Shown: positions 35,262 through 45,092, numbered from the stretch's first letter. The stretch is 64,000 nt of DNA from Colwellia sp. (GCF_013214175.1 NZ_JABSPA010000002.1:868001-932000), one strand, 5' to 3'. Numbers and translations: made by a program. Notes: generated by a model not told the origin, from the letters alone.

Positions 35262-36332
35262 TTAATTAGATAGCTCAATAATCTTAACCTTGATGATTAT
35301 GGCATTACCTTGTCGATAAACCTTAAAAGTTAACTCAGTATTTGGCGGTGTTTCAGCAATGATATCTAGGGCCGTTGTAACACTATCTATTGGCTGGTTA
35401 TCTATTTGATAAACTACATCACCCACCAGTATACCTGCGCTTTGTGCTGGGCTATTATCCATCACATCATCAACAACAAAGCCTTTTAACTCTGGGTGGT
35501 AATTTTGCGTGGAAATTCCTAACCAGCCGCGTACTACTTTGCCATTTTCAATGATCTGACGCATTACTTTATAGGCGAGTTGATAAGGGACAGCGAAGAA
35601 AATTCCCTGAATAGATAATTGCGGATTGGACTGGGTGAACTTCCTTGAATTAATTCCCACTAAAATGCCGTTACTATTAATAAGTGCGCCGCCTGAGTTA
35701 CCTTCATTTATAGCAGCATCCATCTGCAAAAACTCTAAATAGCTGGTGTTACTTAAACCACTACGGCCGGTAGCGCTAATAATGCCTTGGGTTACGGTTT
35801 GACCTAAATTAAGTGGGTTACCAATGGCAAGGACAATATCACCGACTAATGAGGTTTGTTGTTCTTTTTGTGGAATAACTGGCAGGTTGCTAGCGTTCAC
35901 TTTTAATACCGCTAAATCAGTATAATGGTCAAAGCCTATTAGCTCAGCTGGGTATAATTGACCACTTTGTAGTAATACCTGAATCAGGTCTGCTTGGCGT
36001 ATCACGTGTAAGTTGGTTAATATATAACCGTGATTATCCATAATGACCCCTGAGCCTAAGCGGGTACTTTTACGGGGTTTGCGGCCGTATTGTGGATTCA
36101 CTTCAATTTGTTCTGAGTAAATATTTACCACCGCAGGGCTGGAAATACTAACCGCTTTAGCAAATGACATAGGTGCTTGTTGCGCTTGACTGCCTTTGAA
36201 AAGGCTGGTTACCAAACTCGTACCATTTAAACCAGGAACTAATCCCGGCATCAGCAGTAATAGCAGCACAGCTAAGAATACACCGTAACTGATTGCTGTA
36301 AGTGTATATTTGATTGAAGAGAAGAGTTTCAA
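35262..36332 (-). CDS. degS: Envelope stress sensor protease DegS
   Basis: DegS is an inner-membrane serine protease that starts RseA cleavage when outer-membrane protein C-termini bind its PDZ domain. The 356-residue product has an N-terminal membrane anchor (about 9-32), a trypsin-like domain with His in ILTNLHVI, Asp in DLAVL and Ser in NEGNSGGALI, and a single PDZ domain (about 255-350). A single PDZ and a membrane anchor distinguish it from DegQ upstream. The degQ-degS pair is split by a MITE-like element. Confidence 0.93.
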   Translation of the reverse strand: MKLFSSIKYTLTAISYGVFLAVLLLLLMPGLVPGLNGTSLVTSLFKGSQAQQAPMSFAKAVSISSPAVVNIYSEQIEVNPQYGRKPRKSTRLGSGVIMDNHGYILTNLHVIRQADLIQVLLQSGQLYPAELIGFDHYTDLAVLKVNASNLPVIPQKEQQTSLVGDIVLAIGNPLNLGQTVTQGIISATGRSGLSNTSYLEFLQMDAAINEGNSGGALINSNGILVGINSRKFTQSNPQLSIQGIFFAVPYQLAYKVMRQIIENGKVVRGWLGISTQNYHPELKGFVVDDVMDNSPAQSAGILVGDVVYQIDNQPIDSVTTALDIIAETPPNTELTFKVYRQGNAIIIKVKIIELSN

Positions 36333-36392
36333 AGGCTATCTTATTTTATGTTGCACCAAGTTTTTCAGTGTAACATAAAAAAATCTGATGAT

Positions 36393-36658
36393 AGGGGCTG
36401 TTGATTTTTCGAGATTGCTTTTGCAGCGAATTGTTGGGTATTTATACAAGGTAGAGCCTTTGTCATGTGGTTATTCCACATAAAAAGGCGATAACGCAGT
36501 AAAAATACCCAACAAACGCTGTCCGAAGGATTCGGCTAAAAGCGTTTTATTCTTTGTTGAGTAGTATTTGCTTAGAATGACTAGGCTACACACTACTCGC
36601 CGCGACTAAAACGCTTTTATCTCGAACAAAATTTAACCCTGAAAGATCAACAGCCCCT
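36393..36658. mobile_element. MITE-like element with 18-bp terminal inverted repeats between degQ and degS
   Basis: The ends are AGGGGCTGTTGATTTTTC (36393-36410) and its complement with one mismatch (36641-36658). Inside are nested inverted repeats: TTGTTGGGTATTT/AAATACCCAACAA (36431-36515) enclosing ATGTGG/CCACAT, a CCGAA/TTCGG hairpin near 36523-36535, and AAAAGCGTTTTA/TAAAACGCTTTT (36538-36618) enclosing GAGTAGT/ACTACTC. There is no coding capacity and no obvious target-site duplication. The element is 266 bp and would fold into a multi-armed structure. Confidence 0.78.
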
Positions 36659-36746
36659 CTTGACTGCCACTATTGAATCGTTAGCGTCAATATCATCAGC
36701 TTAGCTGTAGATTTTTCTATTTAATCTAACTATTCCAAATAGCCGA

Positions 36747-38138
36747 TTAGCGGATCATTATGTACTGAGCATGATTATCACGAACAATGTTTAGCGCCAA
36801 GACACCGGTTTTATCTTTTAGGTAATCGCGTAATTGGGCAATATCCTTGATGCGACTACGGTTAACACCAGTGATAATGTCACCCGCCTTTAACCCCGCC
36901 ATTTCAGCTGGAGAGCCTTGAGCAACTTGCTCTATGATTATCGCCTGATTTTTAGTGTCATTTTCTAGTAGAGTTCCCTCTAACATACGGTGAATACTTG
37001 CGGCACTAATATCAGCGCTCTGATCTTGCTTTAATTTAACGGTAAAAGTTTTTTTATCACCGTCTCTTATTACTGTTAAGTTAACTTTTTTATTGGCGCC
37101 AATTGAGCCTATTTTAGCGCGCAGTTCAAGGAAGCTTTTGATCGCTTTACCATTCATCGCAACAATAACGTCACCGGCTTTAATACCCGCTTCATCGGCG
37201 GCAGAATCTGGCATTACTTGTTCAATAAAACCACCTTGGCTGATGTTTAGTTCCATGGCTTTAGCTATTTCGCTGTTCACACTGCGCCCAGATACACCAA
37301 GAATACCGCGGTGAACTTCACCAAACTCTATAATTTGTGTCACCAAGTTGTGCATCATATTACTTGGGATAGCAAAACCAATACCGACATTACCGCCACT
37401 AGGTCCAATTATGGCAGTATTAATACCAATTAACTCACCGCGTAAGTTAACTAAAGCACCACCAGAGTTACCACTATTTATCGCTGCATCGGTTTGAATA
37501 AAATCTTCATAATGTTCAATATTTAAATTACTACGGCCAAGAGCACTAACAATACCCGAGGTTACTGTTTGACCTAAGCCAAATGGACTACCAATAGCGA
37601 CAGCGAAATCACCAACACGCAGTTCATCAGAATCTGCCAGCTTAATCTCTCTTAAATTTTCTGCTTCGATTTGTAATAAGGCGATATCAGTTTTTGCATC
37701 ACTGCCTAGCTTTTTCGCTTCTATTTGACGGCCATCTTTTAAGGTGATCATGATCTTGTCAGCGTTTTCTACCACATGGTTGTTGGTAACAATATAGCCT
37801 TTATCACTATCGATAATGACACCTGAGCCTAAACCGCGAAATGGCTGTTGTTGAAGTTGATTTTCACCCTTGTTACCAAAGAAAAATTTGAAAGCATCAG
37901 GGACATTTTTCTGTGCTACTTTATGAGTACCTATCACAGATATACTGACAACAGCTGGGGTTGCATGTTCAAGCATAGGTGCCAAACTTGGCATCATTTG
38001 ACCATCAACTTGCGCTGGCCAATTAGCTAAAGCTGGCGCACTAGAGAGTGCTAGAGTAGAAGAGAATAATGCCGCGCTGATGATAATAGATAATTTAGAA
38101 TATTTAGCGCGTTGAGATAATTTAGATGATTTTTTCAT
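36747..38138 (-). CDS. degQ: Periplasmic serine protease DegQ/DegP (Do family)
   Basis: The 463-residue product has a long signal peptide (cut near PALA-N), a protease domain with His in VTNNHVVENA, Asp in DIALL and Ser in NSGNSGGALV, and two PDZ domains (about 265-355 and 375-460). It degrades or refolds misfolded envelope proteins. The lack of a long Q-linker loop and the position next to degS favour DegQ over DegP. It lies 122 bp after zapG on the same strand. Confidence 0.93.
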   Translation of the reverse strand: MKKSSKLSQRAKYSKLSIIISAALFSSTLALSSAPALANWPAQVDGQMMPSLAPMLEHATPAVVSISVIGTHKVAQKNVPDAFKFFFGNKGENQLQQQPFRGLGSGVIIDSDKGYIVTNNHVVENADKIMITLKDGRQIEAKKLGSDAKTDIALLQIEAENLREIKLADSDELRVGDFAVAIGSPFGLGQTVTSGIVSALGRSNLNIEHYEDFIQTDAAINSGNSGGALVNLRGELIGINTAIIGPSGGNVGIGFAIPSNMMHNLVTQIIEFGEVHRGILGVSGRSVNSEIAKAMELNISQGGFIEQVMPDSAADEAGIKAGDVIVAMNGKAIKSFLELRAKIGSIGANKKVNLTVIRDGDKKTFTVKLKQDQSADISAASIHRMLEGTLLENDTKNQAIIIEQVAQGSPAEMAGLKAGDIITGVNRSRIKDIAQLRDYLKDKTGVLALNIVRDNHAQYIMIR

Positions 38139-38219
38139 ATTTAAGAGTTCTCCGAAAATAACGGTTAAAAAAAGTTAACATGCATACAAGTTAACTTCTT
38201 TATCAATACCCCAAAATAG

Positions 38220-38245
38220 ACTGAACTAAAAGCCTTTAGTTCAGT
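38220..38245 (-). terminator. Hairpin just after zapG
   Basis: The perfect 11-bp inverted repeat ACTGAACTAAA / TTTAGTTCAGT has a 4-nt loop, 16 bp past the zapG stop. A second weaker stem (AAGTTAAC/GTTAACTT, 38172-38197) followed by a T run on the minus strand lies between it and degQ. Confidence 0.6.
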
Positions 38246-38260
38246 AAATCATGTATAAAA

Positions 38261-38716
38261 TTACTCTGCAGTTGTAACTTTTTGTTTCTGTTCGTCAAAT
38301 AATCCGCTCGGGGTATCAGAGTAATCCAGCGGCGCTTCAGTGATTACTTCAGTTACGGCACTGCTGCGTTTTTGATGACGTAAAGTTGCTGTTTGCGCAA
38401 GTTGTTGCTGAGTCTCTGCTGAGAAAAATGGCATACTGTCAACTTCAACCGTGGTAGCTTTTTGCAGTAATTGGGTACTTTCTTGCATTTGTTTCATCGC
38501 CGTTTGGCAAGTGCTATTCATTTGCTCAAGTAACTTGGCTGAGCTAGATAAATGCTCGGCAACATCAAGTTTGTATTGATCTAAAGCTGCTTCACTTTTA
38601 TTCACTTGTTCTGCTAATTTACGTTGCTCTTGGCTGCTACTTGAAAGAAGGCGATTTGCGAAAAAACCACCAATGCCGCCGATGATAAAAATGACTAGAG
38701 CTATTACTACATCCAT
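38261..38716 (-). CDS. zapG: Z-ring/envelope protein ZapG (YhcB, DUF1043)
   Basis: The 151-residue protein has one N-terminal membrane span (residues 3-22, containing IIGGIGGFFANRL) followed by a long coiled coil (about 30-95) and a disordered C-terminus, the YhcB/DUF1043 pattern. In E. coli it links cell division and envelope growth. Its neighbours zapE (divergent) and degQ-degS (downstream) form the conserved gammaproteobacterial yhcM-yhcB-degQ-degS locus. Confidence 0.9.
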   Translation of the reverse strand: MDVVIALVIFIIGGIGGFFANRLLSSSSQEQRKLAEQVNKSEAALDQYKLDVAEHLSSSAKLLEQMNSTCQTAMKQMQESTQLLQKATTVEVDSMPFFSAETQQQLAQTATLRHQKRSSAVTEVITEAPLDYSDTPSGLFDEQKQKVTTAE

Positions 38717-38898
38717 AGGGTTTACCTTACATTGTAAATAGAAATTGATTCGTTGGGTATAAATATGATACCGAGATAGATTATACTATCATCAAAACAA
38801 TTTGCTGAGTTAATGCTTAGTTAAATATCTTAGCAAATAGTTGTTTTTTAAGTACCTCAACACGCATTAAGAATTGATTTTAATAACATAGGCTCTCA

Positions 38899-40014
38899 AT
38901 GATAAAGCTCTCTCCTATAGATAAGTATAAACAAGATTTAACCAGAGATGATTTTCTTTTTGATGCGGCACAGGAAAATGCTGTTATCCATCTGCAACGT
39001 TTATATGACGATTTACAAAGTAAGCCCTTAGCGGTATCAGGTTTTAAAAAAGTCCTTAATCGCTGGAAAAAAATATATAAAAAACAGGAACAAAAACCGA
39101 TTAAAGGTTTGTACTTTTGGGGTGGTGTTGGTCGAGGAAAAACCTATTTGGTTGATACTTTTTTTGACAGCTTACCGTTTGAAAACAAAACTCGTGTGCA
39201 CTTTCATCGCTTTATGCACAGGGTTCACCAAGAGCTTAAAGGCTTGTCAGGACAATCGGACCCGCTGAAAATCATTGCTAAAAAGTTTGCTGATGAAACA
39301 CAGATCATCTGCTTTGATGAGTTCTTTGTTTCAGATATTACCGATGCCATGATTTTAGGCACATTATTCGAAGAGTTATTTGCTCATAATGTTATTTTAG
39401 TGGCGACATCAAATATTATCCCCGATGAACTGTATCGTAACGGCCTGCAACGTGAGCGTTTTTTACCGGCAATCAAGCTGATAAACGAACATACCCTCAT
39501 CGTTAATGTCGATAGCGGTGTAGATTATCGTTTAAGAACCTTAGAGCAGGCAGAAATATTTCATTATCCACTTGATGCCCAAGCTGAAGAAAACTTACAG
39601 CATTACTTTAAGCAACTTTCAAGCGATGGAGGCAAAGCAGGGCAAGTTATTGAGATTCATAATCGGCCATTAGAAACCGTTTTGGTGAGTGATGGCGTGG
39701 TCTATTTTGACTTCTCGGTACTGTGTGAAAGTGCCCGTAGTCAAGGGGATTATATGGAAATCAGTCAACTGTATCACACAGTATTAATGGCGAACGTTAA
39801 AAAAATGGGTCCTGATAGTGACGATACCACGCGCCGCTTTATTGCCTTGGTTGATGAGTTTTATGAGCGTAATGTAAAGTTAATTATGTCGGCGGAGCTT
39901 GCCTTAGAAGACTTGTATAGTGGTGGTCGTCTTGCCTTTGAATTTAAACGTTGTTTAAGTCGTTTACAAGAAATGCAATCACACGATTACCTGGCGAGTG
40001 AGCACATTCCCTAA
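38899..40014 (+). CDS. zapE: Cell division ATPase ZapE (AFG1 family)
   Basis: ZapE is an AFG1/LACE1-type P-loop ATPase that destabilises the Z ring late in division. The 371-residue product has Walker A GGVGRGKTYLVD, Walker B IICFDEFFVSD and the family arginine region SNIIPDELYRNGLQRERF. Length matches E. coli YhcM. It is divergent from zapG with a 182-bp gap and ends at a strong terminator. Confidence 0.95.
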   Translation: MIKLSPIDKYKQDLTRDDFLFDAAQENAVIHLQRLYDDLQSKPLAVSGFKKVLNRWKKIYKKQEQKPIKGLYFWGGVGRGKTYLVDTFFDSLPFENKTRVHFHRFMHRVHQELKGLSGQSDPLKIIAKKFADETQIICFDEFFVSDITDAMILGTLFEELFAHNVILVATSNIIPDELYRNGLQRERFLPAIKLINEHTLIVNVDSGVDYRLRTLEQAEIFHYPLDAQAEENLQHYFKQLSSDGGKAGQVIEIHNRPLETVLVSDGVVYFDFSVLCESARSQGDYMEISQLYHTVLMANVKKMGPDSDDTTRRFIALVDEFYERNVKLIMSAELALEDLYSGGRLAFEFKRCLSRLQEMQSHDYLASEHIP

Positions 40015-40070
40015 ACATGAGAGTAAACATTAGCTCAGCACAGTATTCGCTATGTTTTAACTGAATATGA

Positions 40071-40109
40071 AAAAAGCCCGGTTCACTTGCATAGTGAACC
40101 GGGCTTTTT
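40071..40109. terminator. Strong bidirectional terminator between zapE and cnoX
   Basis: The perfect 17-bp stem AAAAAGCCCGGTTCACT with its complement has a 5-nt loop and T runs on both strands, between convergent genes. Confidence 0.95.
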
Positions 40110-40156
40110 GATATCTGTTACTTAATTACTTGTTCAAACTTGTTAGCCGTAGCTTA

Positions 40157-40999
40157 TTAATACATTAGTGTGTAAAGCTTTCGACGAAACTTTGCTGCCA
40201 GTGGTTCGCCATCAGGTAACGATTTTAAGACACCTAAAAACAACTCCTTACTTTTATCTTTAGTGCTTTCATCACCCGCTTGTACTAGACGAAATAATAT
40301 TGTTAGGGCATCTTCATGACGATTCACTTGGCTGTACTGAGTAGCAAGTTGTTGGCTGAGATTGATGTCATCAGGCGTTGCTTTTAACTGTGTTTCTAAG
40401 GCTTGAATTTCAGGAGAATTCTCTGCTTGCTCTGCTAATTCTACTTTGGCCAGTAATACTTGATATTCACTACCTTGATCAACCATCATTATGGTTCCTA
40501 TCAGTGCCTTGGCTTCAGCTGTTTTTCCTGTCTGTAAGTAAACCTCAATCAATACTAACTTAATATCGGCACGACTATTATCAATTTGATAGGCTTGGTC
40601 GATGGCTGTTTTCGCTTCGACTAACTGGCCATTAGCCAAGGCAATTTTAGCTTGTCCTAATAAGACATCCTCTGGCTTAGGTAGATGCTTCTCTAAAAAT
40701 GTAGCTATGCTAACATCGTCTTGTGGTCCTGAAATACCGTCAAGGGGTTGGCCATCTTTTAGTAAAATAGCCGTGGGTAAGCCTTGAATGCCAAACTGCT
40801 GAGCGATTTGCTCTTGGCTTTGACAATCGACAGTCGCCAAAGTTATATGGTCAGTTAATCCAGATAGCTTGGCAGCTAATTTATCGCGTAATTCAATACT
40901 TTCAGGTACTTGCTGAGCCCAAAAGGTTACCAGCACTAATTTTCTTTTTGACTCTTCAACAACCATTTGTTGAAAGTTATCTAGGGTAATGGCAATCAT
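40157..40999 (-). CDS. cnoX: Thioredoxin-TPR protein CnoX (YbbN) lacking active-site cysteines
   Basis: The 280-residue product has an N-terminal thioredoxin fold (about 1-108, with the cis-Pro loop GLPTAILL) and C-terminal TPR-like repeats (about 115-275), the YbbN/CnoX layout. E. coli CnoX is a chaperedoxin that holds oxidised proteins and passes them to GroEL. At the thioredoxin active site this protein reads TFWAQQVPESIEL, with no cysteine in the CxxC position; E. coli YbbN keeps one (SQHC). The holdase role may remain while the redox role is doubtful. Confidence 0.9.
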   Translation of the reverse strand: MIAITLDNFQQMVVEESKRKLVLVTFWAQQVPESIELRDKLAAKLSGLTDHITLATVDCQSQEQIAQQFGIQGLPTAILLKDGQPLDGISGPQDDVSIATFLEKHLPKPEDVLLGQAKIALANGQLVEAKTAIDQAYQIDNSRADIKLVLIEVYLQTGKTAEAKALIGTIMMVDQGSEYQVLLAKVELAEQAENSPEIQALETQLKATPDDINLSQQLATQYSQVNRHEDALTILFRLVQAGDESTKDKSKELFLGVLKSLPDGEPLAAKFRRKLYTLMY

Positions 41000-41155
41000 A
41001 TTTATTTCTCGAATGTGTTGGTATTAATTATTAAAATCTTAACTATAAAACGGGTAACTATTGAAAGTCTTAATAGGTCATTGGTGCTGCTTATTCTTTT
41101 TCTTCTTAATTATTGATTCTCTTAATTCTCTTGCTGAGCCTAGCCAAAGGCAAAT

Positions 41156-41977
41156 CTAAGCTAAGATAAACCAGAGTAAGCCTACACCTAAGAATAATCG
41201 ATAGATAACAAAGGGCATCATGCCTAACTTCTCTAATAAAATAAGAAAGTAATGGATACAGGCATAAGCACTAACAAAAGCGATTAAGCTGCCTAAGCCC
41301 ATGGCAAACCAATCAACTACTTCACTTGATAAAACTAGCTTTAACGTTAAATAGCTTCCTGCCATAGCTATGGCAGGAATAGAAAGTAAAAACGAAAAAC
41401 GTGCAGCATTATCGCGGCTCAAGCCCAACATTAAACCTATGGTCATGGTAATACCTGAACGAGAGGTGCCAGGGATTAAGGCAATCGCTTGCGCTAAGCC
41501 TATTAACATTGCGCCTTTGATACCGAGTATTTCCATGGGTTTATGCTGTTTACGTTTTCCTGCTTTAATATCAGCAAAACCTAACAGAGCACCAAACAAT
41601 AATGTTGTCGCAGCAATAACTAGAGCGGAGCGTAAGTGCTCTTCAATAAAATCTTTACCTAAAAGGCCAAACAAACCGGCAGGGATGGTGGCCAATAATA
41701 TCCACCAAGCCAGCTTGCCATCAAAACTTTGCTTACCTTTTTCCGGGCCTATGCCAACGGTTCCACACCAGGCTACAGCCATAGAGCCAACTGATTTGCG
41801 AAAATACAGCATCACTGCTAATAAAGTACCAACATGCACGGCAACGTCAAAGGCTAGCCCCTGATCTTGCCAGCCTAATATTTTTGACGGCAAAATGAGG
41901 TGGGCGGAACTGGAAATAGGTAAAAATTCGGTTAAGCCCTGTAATAAGGCAAGGATGATTATTTCTAAAGTACTCAT
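41156..41977 (-). CDS. uppP: Undecaprenyl-diphosphate phosphatase
   Basis: UppP (BacA) recycles undecaprenyl pyrophosphate for peptidoglycan and other envelope polymers at the inner membrane. The 273-residue product has about eight membrane spans, the (E/Q)xxxE motif region [19 protein letters not shown], and the PGTSRSG catalytic loop. Length matches the family. It is preceded on the same strand by folB-folK but is separated by 51 bp. Confidence 0.95.
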   Translation of the reverse strand: MSTLEIIILALLQGLTEFLPISSSAHLILPSKILGWQDQGLAFDVAVHVGTLLAVMLYFRKSVGSMAVAWCGTVGIGPEKGKQSFDGKLAWWILLATIPAGLFGLLGKDFIEEHLRSALVIAATTLLFGALLGFADIKAGKRKQHKPMEILGIKGAMLIGLAQAIALIPGTSRSGITMTIGLMLGLSRDNAARFSFLLSIPAIAMAGSYLTLKLVLSSEVVDWFAMGLGSLIAFVSAYACIHYFLILLEKLGMMPFVIYRLFLGVGLLWFILA

Positions 41978-42028
41978 GTGTCGTTCGTTGTCCTTTAACT
42001 TTGAATCTTAATGTTGGTGCGGGTCACT

Positions 42029-42526
42029 TTACCAGCAGTTAGCGACAATGCTAAGCTGTTGGCTATTTTTATTGTAATCATGCCACAACTCTTGATAACA
42101 TTTTTTTAATATCGGGTGTTGTAATTCAGGTGAAATTTGACTCAGCGGCCATAAGACAAAAGCATTTTTAGTTATTTCATCTCGAGGAAGTTGTGCTGGC
42201 TGCTCAATAATTAAATCATCATATAATAACAAGTCCAGGTCTAGAGTACGTGGGCTAAACTTCTTGGCGTTATGGTCGCGACCGTGATAGAACTCAATGT
42301 CACGTAACATACTAGCCACCTGTTCAACATTCTGTCGGCAGTTGATACCTATCACCATGTTGTAAAAAGCGGGCCCATTAAAGCCTATTGCTTCACATTC
42401 AAATAATGAAGATAAGCTTAACTGCTCAAAGGGCAGTTCAAATGCTTTAGCTAACGAAAGTAAGCCTTGTTTAACATAATGCTCACGTTCAACATTACTA
42501 CCTAGTGAGATATAAATTTGTGCCAT
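42029..42526 (-). CDS. folK: HPPK (FolK) paralogue next to folB
   Basis: The 165-residue product has the HPPK fold: ISLGSNVEREHYV at the start, and SPRTLDLDLLLYDDL with the two metal-binding aspartates, ending in FVLWPLSQISP. It would transfer pyrophosphate to 6-hydroxymethyl-dihydropterin in folate synthesis. Its stop-start overlap with folB (1 bp) suggests an operon of consecutive folate enzymes. A second HPPK gene lies at 61172-61660 beside pcnB; this copy is the more divergent from the classical E. coli FolK. Confidence 0.85.
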   Translation of the reverse strand: MAQIYISLGSNVEREHYVKQGLLSLAKAFELPFEQLSLSSLFECEAIGFNGPAFYNMVIGINCRQNVEQVASMLRDIEFYHGRDHNAKKFSPRTLDLDLLLYDDLIIEQPAQLPRDEITKNAFVLWPLSQISPELQHPILKKCYQELWHDYNKNSQQLSIVANCW

Positions 42527-42897
42527 TAAACTTGGGTCTCTGTGGTTTGCTTACCACGTTCAATTTCTACACCAACAGTTTGTGCATTATGTACCGCCCC
42601 TGGTTTACCAACGAAGAGCTTTAACCAAGGGATATGGTATTGAGTCATTAAATAGCTGGCTAAGCGTTCAGCAAGGGTCTCAATTAAGTCAACAGGGTTG
42701 TCGTTAGCAAAGCGCTCTATAGCCACTGAAATCTCGGCATAATCTAAGGTTTTAGCCAGTTCATCATTTTTTGCCGCATTAGCCGTATTCCAGCCCATGG
42801 CAAGGTCAATGACCAAGGTTTGTTTTATTTCTTTTTCCCACTGAAAAAAACCTATCGTGGTTTGAATACTTAAACCTTTAATAAACACCTTATCCAT
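42526..42897 (-). CDS. folB: Dihydroneopterin aldolase
   Basis: FolB converts 7,8-dihydroneopterin to 6-hydroxymethyl-dihydropterin and glycolaldehyde. The 123-residue product has the DHNA fold with IKGLSIQTTIGFFQWEKE, the LDYAEIS segment, the LIETLAERLA stretch carrying the substrate Glu, and the catalytic Lys in KLFVGKPGAV. It is upstream of and overlaps folK by one base. It is divergent from plsY, the conserved folB-plsY pair of gammaproteobacteria. Confidence 0.95.
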   Translation of the reverse strand: MDKVFIKGLSIQTTIGFFQWEKEIKQTLVIDLAMGWNTANAAKNDELAKTLDYAEISVAIERFANDNPVDLIETLAERLASYLMTQYHIPWLKLFVGKPGAVHNAQTVGVEIERGKQTTETQV

Positions 42898-43069
42898 GAC
42901 TTACCTATTATGCTGTGAGAAGAAATATTGCAGTAACTATTTGCAGTATTTATGCAATTGTTACAAAATAAAGAGCGATTTTACCTGCGAAGTGCTAGAA
43001 AAACTAGCAGAGATGGAGATAGAATAATAATTCTATTCTTTTATGCCAATAATGGATTTAGTCATTTAA

Positions 43070-43660
43070 ATGTTATTACTCATACTAACCATGATCATTG
43101 CTGCTTATTTAATAGGTTCTATTTCTAGTGCAATATTGGTGTGTAAATTTTTAGGTTTGCCGGATCCAAGAACAACGGGCTCAAAAAACCCGGGTGCGAC
43201 TAATGTCTTGCGTATGAGCAATAAGCTAGCTGCAGCAACGGTATTATTTTTAGATATTCTTAAAGGCACTATCCCGGTGTGGGGAGCATATTTTTTAAAA
43301 ATAGAAGCTATTTATTTAGGTGTAATTAGCGTCGCTGCCTGTTTAGGGCATATGTACCCAATATTTTTCAATTTTAAAGGCGGCAAAGCTGTCGCAACTG
43401 CGTTAGGGACTTTGCTACCGATTGGTTTTACTTTGGGAGGCTTACTCATTCTTACTTGGGTATTAGTGGCGAAGGTTAGTAAATATTCTAGTTTAGCGGC
43501 TATTGTTACCGTATCTCTGGCACCACTTTATGTCTACTTGTTAAAACCGCTATATGTTTATCCAACTTTAATGCTTAGTGCTCTGATTATCTTTCGACAT
43601 AGAGAAAATATTAAACGCTTGTTTAAAGGCACAGAAAGTAAGATTACTCATAAAATTTAA
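43070..43660 (+). CDS. plsY: Acyl-phosphate glycerol-3-phosphate acyltransferase PlsY
   Basis: PlsY acylates glycerol-3-phosphate with acyl-phosphate, the first membrane step of phospholipid synthesis. The 196-residue product has five membrane spans and the three family motifs: [23 protein letters not shown] and [12 protein letters not shown]. Length matches E. coli YgiH. It is divergent from folB. tsaD follows on the opposite strand, the conserved tsaD-plsY-folB neighbourhood. Confidence 0.95.
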   Translation: MLLLILTMIIAAYLIGSISSAILVCKFLGLPDPRTTGSKNPGATNVLRMSNKLAAATVLFLDILKGTIPVWGAYFLKIEAIYLGVISVAACLGHMYPIFFNFKGGKAVATALGTLLPIGFTLGGLLILTWVLVAKVSKYSSLAAIVTVSLAPLYVYLLKPLYVYPTLMLSALIIFRHRENIKRLFKGTESKITHKI

Positions 43661-43681
43661 TAAACTGTATAAGCAATTATG

Positions 43682-43717
43682 ACGCCCCGAATATCTATGA
43701 TAGAAAACTCAGGGCGT
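43682..43717. terminator. Weak hairpin between plsY and tsaD
   Basis: ACGCCC pairs with GGGCGT over a 24-nt loop between the two convergent genes. The stem is short; it is a plausible but not strong terminator. Confidence 0.4.
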
Positions 43718-43741
43718 GTTACTTATCTGCTAACTAAGCGA

Positions 43742-44803
43742 CTACTTAACTGGCGGAAGTGAATCCAAAGGCCATCTAGGGTTGGCTTTAAAGGTTAAGT
43801 CGGCATCGGTACCGGCTTTTAATCGTTGCAAGCCCGCATAAGCAATCATGGCACCATTATCGGTACAATATTCAGGGCGAGGATAGAAGACACTGCCACC
43901 AAGCTTTTTAGTTGTCAGGGCAAGTTTCTCACGTAAAGCAGTATTAGCACTGACACCACCAGCAATCACTAGACGGCTTAATTTCTCTTGTTGTAGTGCA
44001 CGCTTACATTTTATCGCTAAGGTCTCTACCACTGCATGCTGAAATGCATGGGCAATATCAGCATGAGTTTGCTTTAATTGGCTTTCAGACAAAGCCGGCT
44101 CAACATTAATACATTCTTTACGAACTAAAGTGCCCGCAGCTGTTTTCAAGCCACTAAAACTAAAATCCAAACCGGGCCTGTCTGTCATAGGGCGAGGTAA
44201 TTTAAAGCGACCTGCTTGTCCACTTTCAGCCATCTTAGATAGCGCCGGGCCACCAGGGTAATCTAAACCGAGCAACTTAGCGGTTTTATCAAAAGCTTCA
44301 CCGGCGGCATCATCAACCGACTCACCGAGTAGTTTATATTCACCAATAGCATCGACACGCACTAGCATGGTATGTCCACCAGATACTAATAATGCGACAA
44401 AAGGAAACTCAGGAACATCATCCTCAAGCATAGGTGCTAATAGGTGACCTTCCATATGATGCACCGGTACCGCAGGTAAGTCCCAGCCATAAGCTAAACT
44501 TCTACCAATTGAACAACCTACGAGTAATGCACCCACTAAACCTGGGCCTGCAGTATAAGCCACACCGTCAAGATCTTGAGGTGTCAGGTTAGCATCGGCT
44601 AAAACTTGTTTTATTAAAGGAATAGTCTTACGAACGTGGTCTCGTGAGGCCAACTCTGGCACCACACCGCCATAATCGGCATGCACAGCAATTTGACTAT
44701 ATAAGCGATGAGCGAGTATACCTTGTGGACGATCGCCTTGACCATCATCATAAATGGCAATGCCAGTTTCATCACAAGAAGTTTCAATACCCAAAATACG
44801 CAT
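43742..44803 (-). CDS. tsaD: tRNA N6-adenosine threonylcarbamoyltransferase TsaD
   Basis: TsaD forms the t6A modification at position 37 of ANN-decoding tRNAs with TsaB, TsaC and TsaE. The 353-residue product has [17 protein letters not shown], the metal-binding [10 protein letters not shown], the SGGHT loop and a C-terminal ASKA-type fold with [13 protein letters not shown]. It is slightly longer than the E. coli protein. It is divergent from rpsU, the usual tsaD-rpsU arrangement next to the macromolecular synthesis operon. Confidence 0.96.
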   Translation of the reverse strand: MRILGIETSCDETGIAIYDDGQGDRPQGILAHRLYSQIAVHADYGGVVPELASRDHVRKTIPLIKQVLADANLTPQDLDGVAYTAGPGLVGALLVGCSIGRSLAYGWDLPAVPVHHMEGHLLAPMLEDDVPEFPFVALLVSGGHTMLVRVDAIGEYKLLGESVDDAAGEAFDKTAKLLGLDYPGGPALSKMAESGQAGRFKLPRPMTDRPGLDFSFSGLKTAAGTLVRKECINVEPALSESQLKQTHADIAHAFQHAVVETLAIKCKRALQQEKLSRLVIAGGVSANTALREKLALTTKKLGGSVFYPRPEYCTDNGAMIAYAGLQRLKAGTDADLTFKANPRWPLDSLPPVK

Positions 44804-44948
44804 AGTTATAGTCTCAAAAAATAGTAAAATGTTAGCTTGTTATTATTACGCCAGAGCACAGTAATAATAAGGAGGGCGATTTTAACGTGTTTGTAAGTTA
44901 GGCACCAGTGCAATTAGCCAAAAGTTATCAATAGCGCCTAAATTAATC

Positions 44949-44978
44949 TTTACATTCCTATCTGCTTAGAAGTAGAAT
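44949..44978 (+). promoter_or_regulatory. Candidate sigma-70 promoter of the rpsU operon
   Basis: TTTACA at 44949-44954, 18 bases, then TAGAAT at 44973-44978, about 115 bp before rpsU in the divergent gap with tsaD. Confidence 0.5.
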
Positions 44979-45092
44979 ACGTCACCAATTTTTAATAGAG
45001 TGGGTGTGGATGAGGCAAACATTGCAAATATTTGTATTGTTCAGTCGAAATCAATCACCAATTTATATAGCTACCCTAAGGTAATAAAGTAC

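Noticed and set aside
38172-38197. GTTAAC inverted repeat before degQ as an operator
   Set aside because: On the minus strand the stem is followed by a T run just after zapG, so a weak terminator is the simpler reading.
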